The notes under the pieces were generated by a model, which did not search any database, was not told the DNA's origin, and saw only the letters and a program-made list of their open reading frames with translations. A stretch of 64,000 nt of DNA from Gerris lacustris (Eukaryota; Arthropoda; Insecta; Hemiptera; Gerridae): assembly GCA_951217055.1 (NCBI GenBank), contig OX578286.1, forward strand, positions 38,658,345-38,722,344, given 5' to 3'. The position numbers were made by a program, and so were the translations under genes. Shown piece by piece: positions 54,956 through 64,000 of the stretch (within the stretch, counting starts at the first letter, position 1; every line of letters starts with the position of its first letter).

Positions 54956-55312
54956 CCTATATCTTGAACCCTCCTAAAACAGCTGATCTTATTACAGATT
55001 TTATACGAAGTTATTCAACCAATCAGCATTTAAGATATTCTTTGCGAGGTTATAAAATTATATTATATAACAAATGAACTTATACTAAAATCGTTTAAAA
55101 TGCTTCTCAATAAAGTTAATATAACAAAGCAAGTAATTAAAGGAAATAAATGATAAATTATAGTAGAGATTTCCTATCTCTTCAAATAACCAATCAAATA
55201 CAAGATCTAATTTGAAACACCCTATTAAACAACCAATGATATTACTCTATATTATTCCTTTATTGTTACACTGTATTATCTGCTACTTGTCTTTGATAGG
55301 TTCTATTATTTT
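54956..55312. other. Unassigned spacer
   Basis: No gene or family match. Confidence 0.4.
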
Positions 55313-55855
55313 GCTTCCGAGCTTACCGAAGGTAACGGAAGCTATGTGATCGTTCTGAAGAACCCAACATTTTTATGTCTCCGATTTCAAACATTCCAAG
55401 ACAGAAATCCGTTTCAGACATCAGGGAACATTTTTGGTTCCGTGTCAGTCTGTCGGTCTGTCGGTCTGTCGGTCTGTCGTTCAATTTTTACGAACCAACA
55501 TATCTTAAAAACTACACGTCCAATTTTAATGAAATTTTGATGGTAGGTCATTAGCCCATTGTTGGTCCCATATAAGTTTCAACCTTCTGCGCCTATTTGT
55601 TTCTCTTCCACATGCGCACAAACATACATTTATTTTCACCTATAGCTTCTAAAGTACTAAACTGATTTGTATGAAAGTTTTATAGTTTATTACAATCTAT
55701 TTTGACAACAAACAAACAATATTGACATATTAATAAAAAAGGGGAACCAATTAAACAAACTAGACAATAATGGCTTGAAAAATCATAAAATCAATAGAGC
55801 ACGTGGATAGGATGCGAGGAAGCTATGTACCACACCAATTGGCAGTCTATTTTTA
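55313..55855 (+). mobile_element. Family C copy
   Basis: Perfect terminal hairpin at the start and ccacaccaattggcagtcta at the end. An internal stretch after gtatgaaagttttatagttt is deleted relative to 28914-29512. The CTGTC block has expanded to cggtctgtcggtctgtcggt. Confidence 0.88.
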
Positions 55856-55937
55856 GATTACCTCATATTTATGCACATTATATACTTGCCTCTCAAACAT
55901 TGTTTTATTTATACATAGATGATACATATTTCTATAC

Positions 55938-55985
55938 TAGGCATCGCGTGGCTCTATCACTAAAGAGAGCGTATTGCAATAAAAT
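55938..55985 (+). repeat. Short conserved segment, copy 2
   Basis: Counterpart of 49270-49318, within a short open frame reading TRHRVALSLKRAYCNK. Confidence 0.6.
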
Positions 55986-56149
55986 ACTGACTATTGAAAT
56001 TTGTTAATCATGATGAATGTCATAGTTGAAGATAAGTGGAAGAGGGTAGTGAGGGGTAGAGTGGGGGTACTCGGTACAAAGCTTTACTTTCTAAACTAAC
56101 CTACACACAAAACGACTATAAGAATCTTAACCACCCGTCGTAGCTTTTA

Positions 56150-56638
56150 AACAATTATTATAAATGTATCACTTCATTACTCAAATACTACTGCTTGTAT
56201 CAAGGTGAAATTTAACATACTTGTTTCAATTGTACTTTAGGCGATGTACATGAAGTTTTATTAAAATCGTTACGTTAGAACGTAAGATATCGGTAAAAAG
56301 GTTGTTTTCTCTATTTTAAACGTTTAGGTCGCTTTAATAATTTTAGCGATCTTTATTAATTCATAGCAGTGTCGTTGTTGGTTTTACTAAAAAATTGTAT
56401 TTGAAAAAAATGTTCGTCTCATCGAATAGGTAGGTGATGATAGAATTTTTTCCCGTCCTGAAATTCCAATTTTAAATTTGAAGCTCACGTTTACGCGAGC
56501 ATAGCGCGCGAACTCTTGGACGAATCACGTTGTCCAACGAACTTAGCCTGAGTATTAGTAAAAGGAAGATGTATACCAAATTTCAACTAAATCGGTCTAC
56601 TTTTACTCAAGTTATCGTCGGACACGTAAACGTTACAC

Positions 56639-56685
<47 letters not shown>

Positions 56686-56745
56686 GCATATTTCGTTGAA
56701 TGTAAGAAGCTCGCTTACGCTCGCTTCAATTATTTTTTAGATCTA
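56150..56745 (-). mobile_element. Family D/C' core copy
   Basis: cttgtttcaattgtacttta, ttattaaaatcgttacgtta and the gatatcggtaaaaaggttgt words match D inverted; further right cgtttacgcgagcatagcgc and atttcaactaaatcggtcta match C'. Ends in the CAGA run. Neither D terminus is present. Confidence 0.75.
56637..56682. repeat. (CAGA)n microsatellite
   Basis: About 11 tandem cagacaga tetramers, an expansion of the C' module's own cagacagacagac block. Confidence 0.95.
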
Positions 56746-57175
56746 TATAGTATATGTTGCTCTATATTATCTCCTACATTCTACATTGTTACTCAATATA
56801 TATGGCCAGTGTCTCTGTTAACTTACTTGTTAATTAAATTATTTGTTAGTCTGTGTCTGTCTTGTATATGCTCTTTATTAACTCCTACATTGTTACTTGA
56901 TCCTTCTTCTCCAAGATTGTTACTATATTCTTCTTTTGCTTGATTGCTTCTCAGTATCATCTGTCACTCCTCCGTTTATATATTATATCTGGTAAATTAT
57001 CTCTATATTATTGCTCTATATTATCTCTTAGATTGTCTCTATATTGTATATGTTGCTCTATTCTTTTTCCCCTAGGTTGTTACTCTATCCTTCTTCTGCT
57101 AGATTGTTACTCTATACTCTATATGATCTGTTAGATTGTGTCTATATTATATAACTTACTTAATCACACCCTCTC
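56746..57175. repeat. Diverged tandem repeat of attgttactctat-type units
   Basis: Many imperfect copies of tctatattat, ttgttactctat and ccttcttctgctagattgtt, spacing roughly 25 bp. Further copies at 57520-57560. Confidence 0.7.
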
Positions 57176-57189
57176 CTACCTAAAGATGT

Positions 57190-57478
57190 AGAGGGCAGAG
57201 AGGCTACAAAAAGAGTTTCCGATCTTCAGCCAACCTTCTTGCTTGATTTGGATCCAGGGCACTCCAAGCTTCTGGAGTATGGTCTTGATGATGTCTTCCG
57301 ATGTGGTTCTCCTTCTGTCCTGTGGTCTTCTTCCGTCCGGCCTGGCTTCATAGCTTTTTGTTTTGGGTATCTATCTTTATCCATTCTCGTGATCTGTCCA
57401 AACCATCTCAGCTGAATAGTTTGGGCTGCCTTTAATGGAGGTGATTTGCAGGTTATCTCGGAAAGTCTGATTTCTTAT
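57190..57478 (-). pseudogene. Degenerate LINE ORF2 3' fragment
   Basis: The minus strand reads QLRWFGQITRMDKDRYPKQK and further on fragments of the KPGR..GR..TS..I tail: the conserved region behind the reverse transcriptase in arthropod LINEs (WFGH..RM...R.PK). Frameshifts and a stop are present. Different subtype from 635-972. Confidence 0.7.
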
Positions 57479-58055
57479 TTATAATATAAATACATATTAT
57501 GTTGTATATATGATGATCAATATTATCTTCTAGATTGTTACTCAATCCTTTTTCTACTGGATTGTGTGCTACTGACATTATCCGTTTTCAATTGGCTGAT
57601 TGAATCTAATGGCATTTTGTCAATAACCATTAGTAAAGGAACCAGGGAATTTACTCAAAACCCAAGAGAATGAATGTCTCAGTTTAGAGTTGATGTATTT
57701 CTAAGAGATAGAACAAGACCACACATCTTGAGACTTAAAATGTTAAAGTCACCAGTCTATATTGATCTGGTAGGAATACCAAAGGCTTCTCACACCCTTG
57801 AGGCAATACCAAAAACTATTATCATTATCACATAAAACAACTACGCTAATAAAATACTAAAGTAATACCCTTCTAAAGATGGAGTTGGTTAGAGGTAGTT
57901 AGAGGTGGTTAGAGGTGGTTAGAGCCCACAAATCGGGGTTCTTTAGAGCATCTTCTTTCTTAAATGTAGTTTAAATTTTGCTTAACAGTTACTTAACAGT
58001 TCTAGAGCGTAGTTTGCAGCGGCCAGAGCCTAATAAAGTGAAGTCTTTCAGAAGA
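57479..58055. other. Unassigned stretch
   Basis: Nothing clearly recognised. agttagaggtggttagaggt near 57895-57925 is the inverted form of the decamer minisatellite. Confidence 0.4.
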
Positions 58056-58500
58056 GATTTTGTCAGAGATTTTGTGAATCCCGACGTTTCCAAGCCATTA
58101 GCCATTACTGGGATAATTTTCAAGGGAGTTGCTTATGTATGCTATGGTTAGTAGCACCTCTAACCTCCTCTAACCATCTCTAACCAGCTGTAACCACCTC
58201 TAACACCTTTAACCACCTCTAACCAGCTGTAACCACCTCTAACCAGCTGTAGCCACCTCTAGCCACCTCTGACCCTATCTCTTCCAAAAGACCTCGATTG
58301 GGCTCAGCAACTCACTCATCATTGACTTCCTCAACTGACCTCGCTCATCATGCCCATGATAAGTGTCATTTGTAACTGACATTAGAGATTTTAAATGACT
58401 CTCATCATGAATTAATCCCTATAAATATATATCCTTCTGTATCATTCTCAAATAGATCCCTGTAATGGAATCAAAACGTCGGGATTCACAAAATCACTTA
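58056..58500. repeat. Inverted-end repeat containing diverged decamers
   Basis: gattttgtgaatcccgacgt (58066) and cgtcgggattcacaaaatca (58475) are inverted copies. Between them lie about 12 diverged taaccacctc decamers (58150-58275). The AAACGTCGGGATTC tag resembles tags in terminal regions of Penelope-like and similar elements; classification is inferred only. Confidence 0.6.
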
Positions 58501-58884
58501 TGCGGTCCCCTCCGGAAACTCTAGATTTATGTTGTTTAGCAGCTGCTTAAACAGACAGGTAAAACCTGCGCGATGTTGTTACGATTTTTCATCGTGTTAT
58601 TTTTTCTTTTTTTTTGGAAGTCTTAATAACCAAAACGACATAGTAATCGTTGGTGAAATTACAAATATATATGAAACAGGAGAATTTTAAGGACAAGTTG
58701 AAAATTATTGATGGAATCTATCATTGAAACAACGATGCAATCTTTTAAAATTAAAGAACAAAATAATGGAACGGAGGTTTGGAAATCATTGATGGAATCT
58801 ATCAAAATAAAAATAAATTGTTTCCTTTCCTAATTAAGAAAAGTAAAGTAATTATATTTTAATTTAATATCGATTAAATCTTTT
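58501..58884. other. Unassigned spacer
   Basis: gatggaatctatca occurs twice (58710, 58792), suggesting a local duplication; nothing else. Confidence 0.4.
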
Positions 58885-59463
58885 GCTTCCGAGCTTACCA
58901 AAGGTAATGGAAGCATTGTGTTCACTTTTGAGAACGAAAAACTTTTATGCCTCCGATTTTAAAAATTCTAAGACAGAAATCCGTTTCAGACATCAGGGAA
59001 CATTTTTGGTCTCGTGTCTGTCTGTCTGTCTATCGGTATGTGTGTCCGCGAATTATGAAACGTGCGACGATAACTTGAGTAAATGTCGACCGATTTTGAT
59101 GAAATTTAGTAGACATGTTCATTTTACAAATGCCCAGGACGAGTTCGTTGGACAACGTTATCCATCCAAACGTTCACGAGCAACGCTCGCTTAAACGTGA
59201 ACCTCAAATTTAAAATTGGAATTTTAGGTCGGAGAAAAAATGTAACTTCATCTATTCAATGAGTTAAACATTTTTTTCAAATACAATTTTTTAGTAAAAC
59301 CAACAGCGACACCGCTATGAAGTGTTAGATCGCTAAAACTATTAATAGTTTTTACACAATAAACAATAAAGTAATCTATCCATAATTTTAATGTTAATAT
59401 AACAATAAAGTACATGATAGGATGCGAGGAAGCTATGTGCCACACTAATTGGTAGTCTATTTT
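58885..59463 (+). mobile_element. Family C' copy 2
   Basis: Terminal hairpin (slightly mutated) then tgtgttcacttttgagaacg, tgtctgtctgtctatcggta, cgaccgattttgatgaaatt, cgttcacgagcaacgctcgc, caacagcgacaccgctatga, and the C terminus. Same structure as 50073-50835 without the duplication. Confidence 0.88.
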
Positions 59464-59485
59464 AAATATAATTCTAAAAAAAAAT

Positions 59486-59668
59486 AATTCATATAAGTTT
59501 GGTGGAAGAGAATACAGCAAGCTGTTTCTTTGTTAGTTTCGGAAATATTAAAATGTATTAAAAGAAAAGAAGAAGAAAAATTCTTGATGGATAATTCCAA
59601 AAAGTTTTAATTCATATAAGTTTGGTGGAAGAGATACAGCAAGCTGTTTCTTTGTTAGTTTTGGTAGG
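59486..59668. repeat. 60-bp direct duplication, 123-bp offset
   Basis: aattcatataagtttggtgg to tctttgttagttt at 59486-59545 and 59609-59668, nearly identical. Confidence 0.9.
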
Positions 59669-60335
59669 GCAATTTTAATTTTATTGGAATGATATGATAA
59701 CACAAACAACTAGATTTATCACTATCAAAAAGGGATGGAACCCAATTATCTCCTTTTGACAATGAACCTTCGTGGAATAAATCAAAGGCAACCAACAAAC
59801 ATTTTAACTTGATATAAACCTTGGTGGAAGGTTTGATGAATAATAGATCAATAGAATGCAATAGGAAGGGTTCAAGGATGTTGAATATCCTTCGAATCAT
59901 CCATCGAAAATAATTATTTCTACTTTAATTGAGAGAAAAAATATTAAATAAAGCTTCACATATATGATACAACTTTAGGTCGATGCAATATTGTTAGTAT
60001 TACATATTAGAATATTAGATTATTTTTATTAAAGAAATGTCCAACGACATGTTAAAAATTCCTTGCTGCGAATAGTGATTGAATCCTAAGATATGTACAA
60101 GAAGGATCACAGTGAAACGCTATATTTTGATGGAGTCTTGATTAATAATAAAACATGAAGAAGAAACGAAATCCAAATTTAACTTGAAGCAATATAAATT
60201 GTTTTTACTTAACTATTTGATAAAAAAGAAACGCCAGTGTTGAAGAAGTTTTGATTAACTAAATGGAACAGCAGAGATTCATGGATATTTTAACAATTCT
60301 TTACGGATTCTATCGAAAATAATACCACGTTTCAG
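59669..60335. other. Unassigned spacer
   Basis: A+T-rich; no gene. The phrase ttggtggaaggtttgatgaa at 59821 is related to the duplication above. Confidence 0.4.
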
Positions 60336-60550
60336 AACCGTTTTGAAAACGGTTTTGGTATTCAAAACCCCATGGAAACGGTTTTGGTATTCAATACCCC
60401 ATGGAAACGGATTTGGTATTCAAAACCCCATGGAAACGGTTTTGTTATTCGAAACCCCCATGGAAACGGTTTTAGTATTCGAAACCCTCATGGAAACGGT
60501 TTTGGTATTCAAAACCCCCATGGAAACGGTTTTGGTATTCAAAACATCAT
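60336..60550. repeat. 29/30-bp minisatellite, about 7 units
   Basis: Units catggaaacggttttggtat plus tcaaaacccc. Length alternates between 29 and 30 bp by one C. The frames reading GNGFGIQNPH are repeat products. Related, scattered words at 60740-60830 suggest a longer ancestral array. Confidence 0.95.
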
Positions 60551-61166
60551 GGACACAGTGATTTCAAAACTTTTAAGTTCAAGGTCACAACAGCAAATTT
60601 TTGGTTTTGTATTGAACAGCATAGAAAAAGGTATTGAATTGGAAACAGAATTGAGAAATGCGGAGTAGGTATGATGAGCAGAGATGTTATAACCTGACTT
60701 AACTATAATTAGTGTGGGAGTATATTGTTTTTACAATTTCTGTGAAAACTGTTTTGGAAACTCCTCACGGAAACATTTTCGGTTTGAATCCAAAACAGTT
60801 TTAAAACGGGTTTAAAAGCTCATGGAAACTTATAATTGACGTACGCATAATTGATGTTTGTGAATAATGAAAAAAAATCGCTCCAAAACTCGGAAATAAC
60901 TTTTAGGAGTGGTAGTGCCATCAAATTCAGAACTAAATTTATTATAGTTCTAATTATAGTTTAGACTTCACGAATCTGTTAAGAACAGACTATAGACTAA
61001 CATTTTTAAAAACAAATTTATTTGGACTCAGGGTACTTTAAAACTTTTACATCACAATCCTTTTTTCTGCTCTTATACTAGAAAGGAAAAATGAAATTGA
61101 TCAGCAGTATGCCAAGGATAAATTGACAATCCTTAATGGAATCTATCAAAAATATTGTTTGCTAGA
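60551..61166. other. Unassigned spacer
   Basis: No gene; minisatellite-like words as noted, otherwise nothing. Confidence 0.4.
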
Positions 61167-61750
61167 TAGTCCAGGAGATAGCGTGCAAAAAAGTGTCTCA
61201 CTAACATCAAGCTAGAATTTTGTATACAATTCAATCTTTTAGCGCCTTTTAAGAATATGTGGCCGGCTAAGTTCGTCTGCGGGACATAGCTTGGCAATAG
61301 GCGTTTGAAAAAAACAAACCGGTGGAGAGTGGCCATGTCTCACCAATTATGGGGGACAATGTGATTTTCATGATCCTGAGTATGGAATTAGTTAGTAGAC
61401 CGAAAATCAAGTCGATGTTAGCTTGTCCCTTGACAGGTGACCACGTTGATTTTTAGTAATATTTGAATAACTAACCTATCAAGTGTGAAAATAACATCGA
61501 CTTGATTTTTGGTCTACTAACTAATTCTGTACTCAGGGTCATGAAATCACATTGTCCACCATGATTGGTAAGACATGGCCGCGGCCGCTCTCCACCGGTT
61601 TGTTTTTTTCAAACGCCTATTGTCAAGCTATGTCCCACAGACGAACTTAGCCGACCACATATTCTTAAAAGGAGCTAAAAGATTGACTTGTATACAAAAT
61701 TCTAGCTTGATGTTAGTCAGACACTTTTTTGCACGCTATCTTCTGGACTA
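61167..61750. mobile_element. Foldback element K, copy 2 (584 bp)
   Basis: Same TAGTCCAGGAGATAGCGTGC ends, arms of about 250 bp; flanks aga at 61164-61166 and 61751-61753. The spacer (about 61420-61495) is the reverse complement of that in copy 1, i.e. the element inserted in the other orientation. The right arm has a 6-base gcggcc duplication near 61580. Confidence 0.93.
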
Positions 61751-62630
61751 AGAGTAAATTAGGAATGAAATGCTGTAATTGGCTTTATTTACCTCCGCTG
61801 AGCAAAATAACTAATATTTCACTATTTAGTTTCTTATATAAAGTGATTAACAGTAAAGGTTATGTTACGAATTGTAAAGCAATATGCTGTGCAGTCAATT
61901 ATCTCACTGCAAACACCATGACAGTGCAGTAAAGTATTATAACGTCACTTGATGTAATGTTGGTTAACATTAGAACATAGATTGGAAGATCAGCTATAGT
62001 TCAAGGCCAACCAGAAAACCCTTGATGTAATCCATCTAAAAGATTGTTTTTCCAACATATTCGAGAGAGAAAAAAATAAACAGCTTAATGCCGGTGTAGT
62101 CTTGTTGAATTATGGAACGGAAATAGAACAGAGAAGTTCAAGGTCGTATCGAAATTCTTTTCTCAAAGTTTTTTTAAAAATATTGTTTCCTCACATGATT
62201 TGAGAGGGGGGGGGAACACCCTATGTTGCTTTAACTTGATGTAATATGTTAGCAAGTAATGGAAAGGAAATAAAATTGCAATACATCGATTTCAGTATAA
62301 ATCAAATCTATTTATAGACTTGAGAATTTCATTTTTTTCTCTGTGCTGTTCCCTTTATATTTTATATCATTTTTAAAATGGCTGCCTTCAGGTATGTATA
62401 AATAATGTATTATTTTATTTTTTCATGAAAAATGGACCTATGAATTAGAATTGTTTCAAGTCCCTTTATAGGAAGAAATACCTAAAATTATGCTAACCTA
62501 ATGAAGTGCACATTTAGATAACAATATTTAAACGACATTCGATGAAACCAACTTCATTTAATTTTGATAAATTTGGTGAAAATAGGAACACAATTTCAAC
62601 AGAGACGTTTAAAGGCATTTTTATAAACCT
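61751..62630. other. Unassigned spacer
   Basis: No gene or repeat family recognised; a G9 run at about 62205. Confidence 0.4.
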
Positions 62631-63041
62631 TAAGCCTAGTCCACACCAGTAGACACGTTGCGCAACATGTCTATAGACGGTGTCAGAAGACGTCTATAGA
62701 CATGTTGCGCAACGTGTCTATAGACGTCTTCTGAGACCGTCTATTGTCTAGGTCTAGCGTCCACACTAGTAGACACGTTGCGCAACGTGTCTATAGACGT
62801 CTTCTGAGACCGTCTATGGTCTAGGTCTAGCGTCCACACTTGTAGACACTGCGCAACATGACTACCTTATACCTTTGCACCATGTCTACCATTTAGAATG
62901 GAAAACCATAGAAATGCGATTTTTGGTCTAGCAACGAGACCGTAGACGCCGATTGTCTAGCTGATGTCTATAGACAAATTGCTAGACATGTCTCTGAGAC
63001 CAAAATCGCGCAACATGTCAACTAGTGTGGACAAGGCTTTA
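62631..63041. mobile_element. MITE of 411 bp with internal duplication
   Basis: Ends TAAGCCTAGTCCACAC and, inverted, TAAAGCCTTGTCCACACTAG. An inner segment of about 85 bp (gtagacacgttgcgcaacgt, tagacgtcttctgagaccgt, ctaggtctagcgtccacact) is repeated two to three times, partly inverted at the left. Full of ttgcgcaa and gtctatagac palindromes. G+C-rich for the window. Confidence 0.85.
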
Positions 63042-63681
63042 CACTGAAGAACATTGTACATTTATATTTTTTAAAAAATCAGCAAAATTACATAAATTCA
63101 CAATTACGAAGGAATTGATGAAGTTTTAAAACATTCATCCAACATTTTCTTTTAAATTTGGCCTTGAAACTAGTTGTGCTATTCCATTATTCATCACGAC
63201 TGCATCAGGATTTCATATGCATAAACTGTCTTGAACCATGCAGTTCTATTATTCATCATGAGTGCATCAGGATTTATTTATACATCACTGTACATAAATG
63301 ATCAATCCAAAAATTAAAGCTACCTTGAGTTTTAGAATTCACCCTCGTTAAAATTCAGTCACGGGTCTTGCACGCGCCCTTAAACATTGTTCCATTATTC
63401 ATCAAGTTTTCTGCATTATTAAATCAAATGAAAAATGCTTATTAATGCATGTGTTCTAGAAATCAATATTTTGGTGTAAAAAAATAGTTCCTTCACGTAA
63501 GAGACCACTTTATTAACACTATACTAAAACTCATCGATTGATATTGCATTTTAAAAAATGATGTAATTAATTAATTAATAAAAAGAAAAAATGTTAAAAC
63601 GATCCAGTTTAGATGAATAATGGAACAGCGAATAGAACACGAATAAAAAGTTGAGTTATAGTTGTAACTATAAAAAAATCC
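63042..63681. other. Unassigned spacer with a short duplication
   Basis: attattcatca and gtgcatcaggattt words recur at 63186-63215 and 63245-63275. Otherwise nothing. Confidence 0.4.
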
Positions 63682-64000
63682 GTGTGGTGTCGTGGGACAC
63701 CCGGTAGGAACGAAGTTCCTTACATTTTTCATTAAATATAAATTATAAAATCATACTGCTAAGTACGTATACATTGCTAACTACTTATACATGGTGGAGT
63801 TAGAAAAGAGACAAAATTAATAGTAACGAACTGCTTGTACCTGGTAGAGTTAAGACAAAATTAAAAGAAAATCATTATTTGTATAATTAAAGCAAGCGTC
63901 TTACTATAAATATATATTGAATATAAGAAAAAAGTTGATCATGATGAGTTTATAGTGAAAGAGTATGTTTGTTAAAAGAGTCTGGATTGAAATAGGACTG
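63682..64000 (-). mobile_element. Family D copy 4, cut by the window end
   Basis: Complement of the D right end (gtgtggtgtcgtgggacacc, then taggaacgaagttccttaca) followed by D sequence in order to the last base. Continues beyond the window. Confidence 0.88.

Noticed and set aside
60343..60668. Overlapping frames with NGFGIQNPHG repeats
   Set aside because: Product of the 29/30-bp minisatellite in two frames.

Overview
The window reads as non-genic, A+T-rich intergenic or heterochromatic DNA from a eukaryote, most probably an arthropod. The grounds are a jockey/CR1-like LINE reverse transcriptase, tRNA-derived SINEs, the arthropod-type repeat that begins AGGGTTYCGT, many short inverted-repeat elements (MITEs), long foldback elements and young tandem arrays. 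I found no host protein-coding gene, functional tRNA, rRNA gene or CRISPR array. The only long reading frame with recognisable protein content is a 5'-truncated LINE reverse transcriptase (24855-26012, minus). The species cannot be settled from this window.

Layout. 1-5.1 kb: LINE 3' relic, MITE-A copies, a TA run, and an 83-bp satellite of about 15 units (2938-4215). 5.9-7.3 kb: large foldback element P. 7.4-9.95 kb: repeat families C, B and D and a tRNA-derived SINE. 10.5-13.4 kb: three tandem arrays, one of which grew out of a family C copy. 14-19.4 kb: SINE1, families G, C, H, MITE-A, and a C copy carrying two nested insertions. 20.3-23.4 kb: a tandem array broken by foldback M and a D copy, then family H. 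23.9-27 kb: foldback N, the LINE, a hammerhead-ribozyme-like motif, a TA run and a deleted B copy. 28-33.1 kb: foldback K1, C, F (with a short conserved ORF start), MITE-A, and the E element. 35-41 kb: foldback O, SINE1 and SINE2 copies, a hAT-like element, foldback L. 41.8-48.7 kb: a decamer minisatellite, an internally amplified MITE-A, 21-bp and 14-bp minisatellites, a 40/41-bp dimeric satellite and a perfect 42-bp hairpin. 49-60.5 kb: several C/D-type copies (one broken by a second hAT-like element), B, LINE and minisatellite relics. 61-64 kb: foldback K2, a 410-bp MITE and a D copy cut by the window end.

The strongest unexplained pattern is a clan of foldback elements (P, K1, K2, L). Their sequences are otherwise unrelated, yet all begin TAGTCCA, end GACTA, and are flanked by 3-bp direct repeats (taa, tta, aga, tta). 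That suggests one transposition machinery moves several different long-inverted-repeat cargoes. Family D copies carry 7-bp target duplications, and MITE-A and the hAT-like elements carry 8-bp ones. Families C, C' and D form a mosaic superfamily sharing a CTGTCTGTC-plus-AAATTTGG module that also occurs in other repeats here. Coordinates of repeat boundaries were read by eye and may be off by a few bases.
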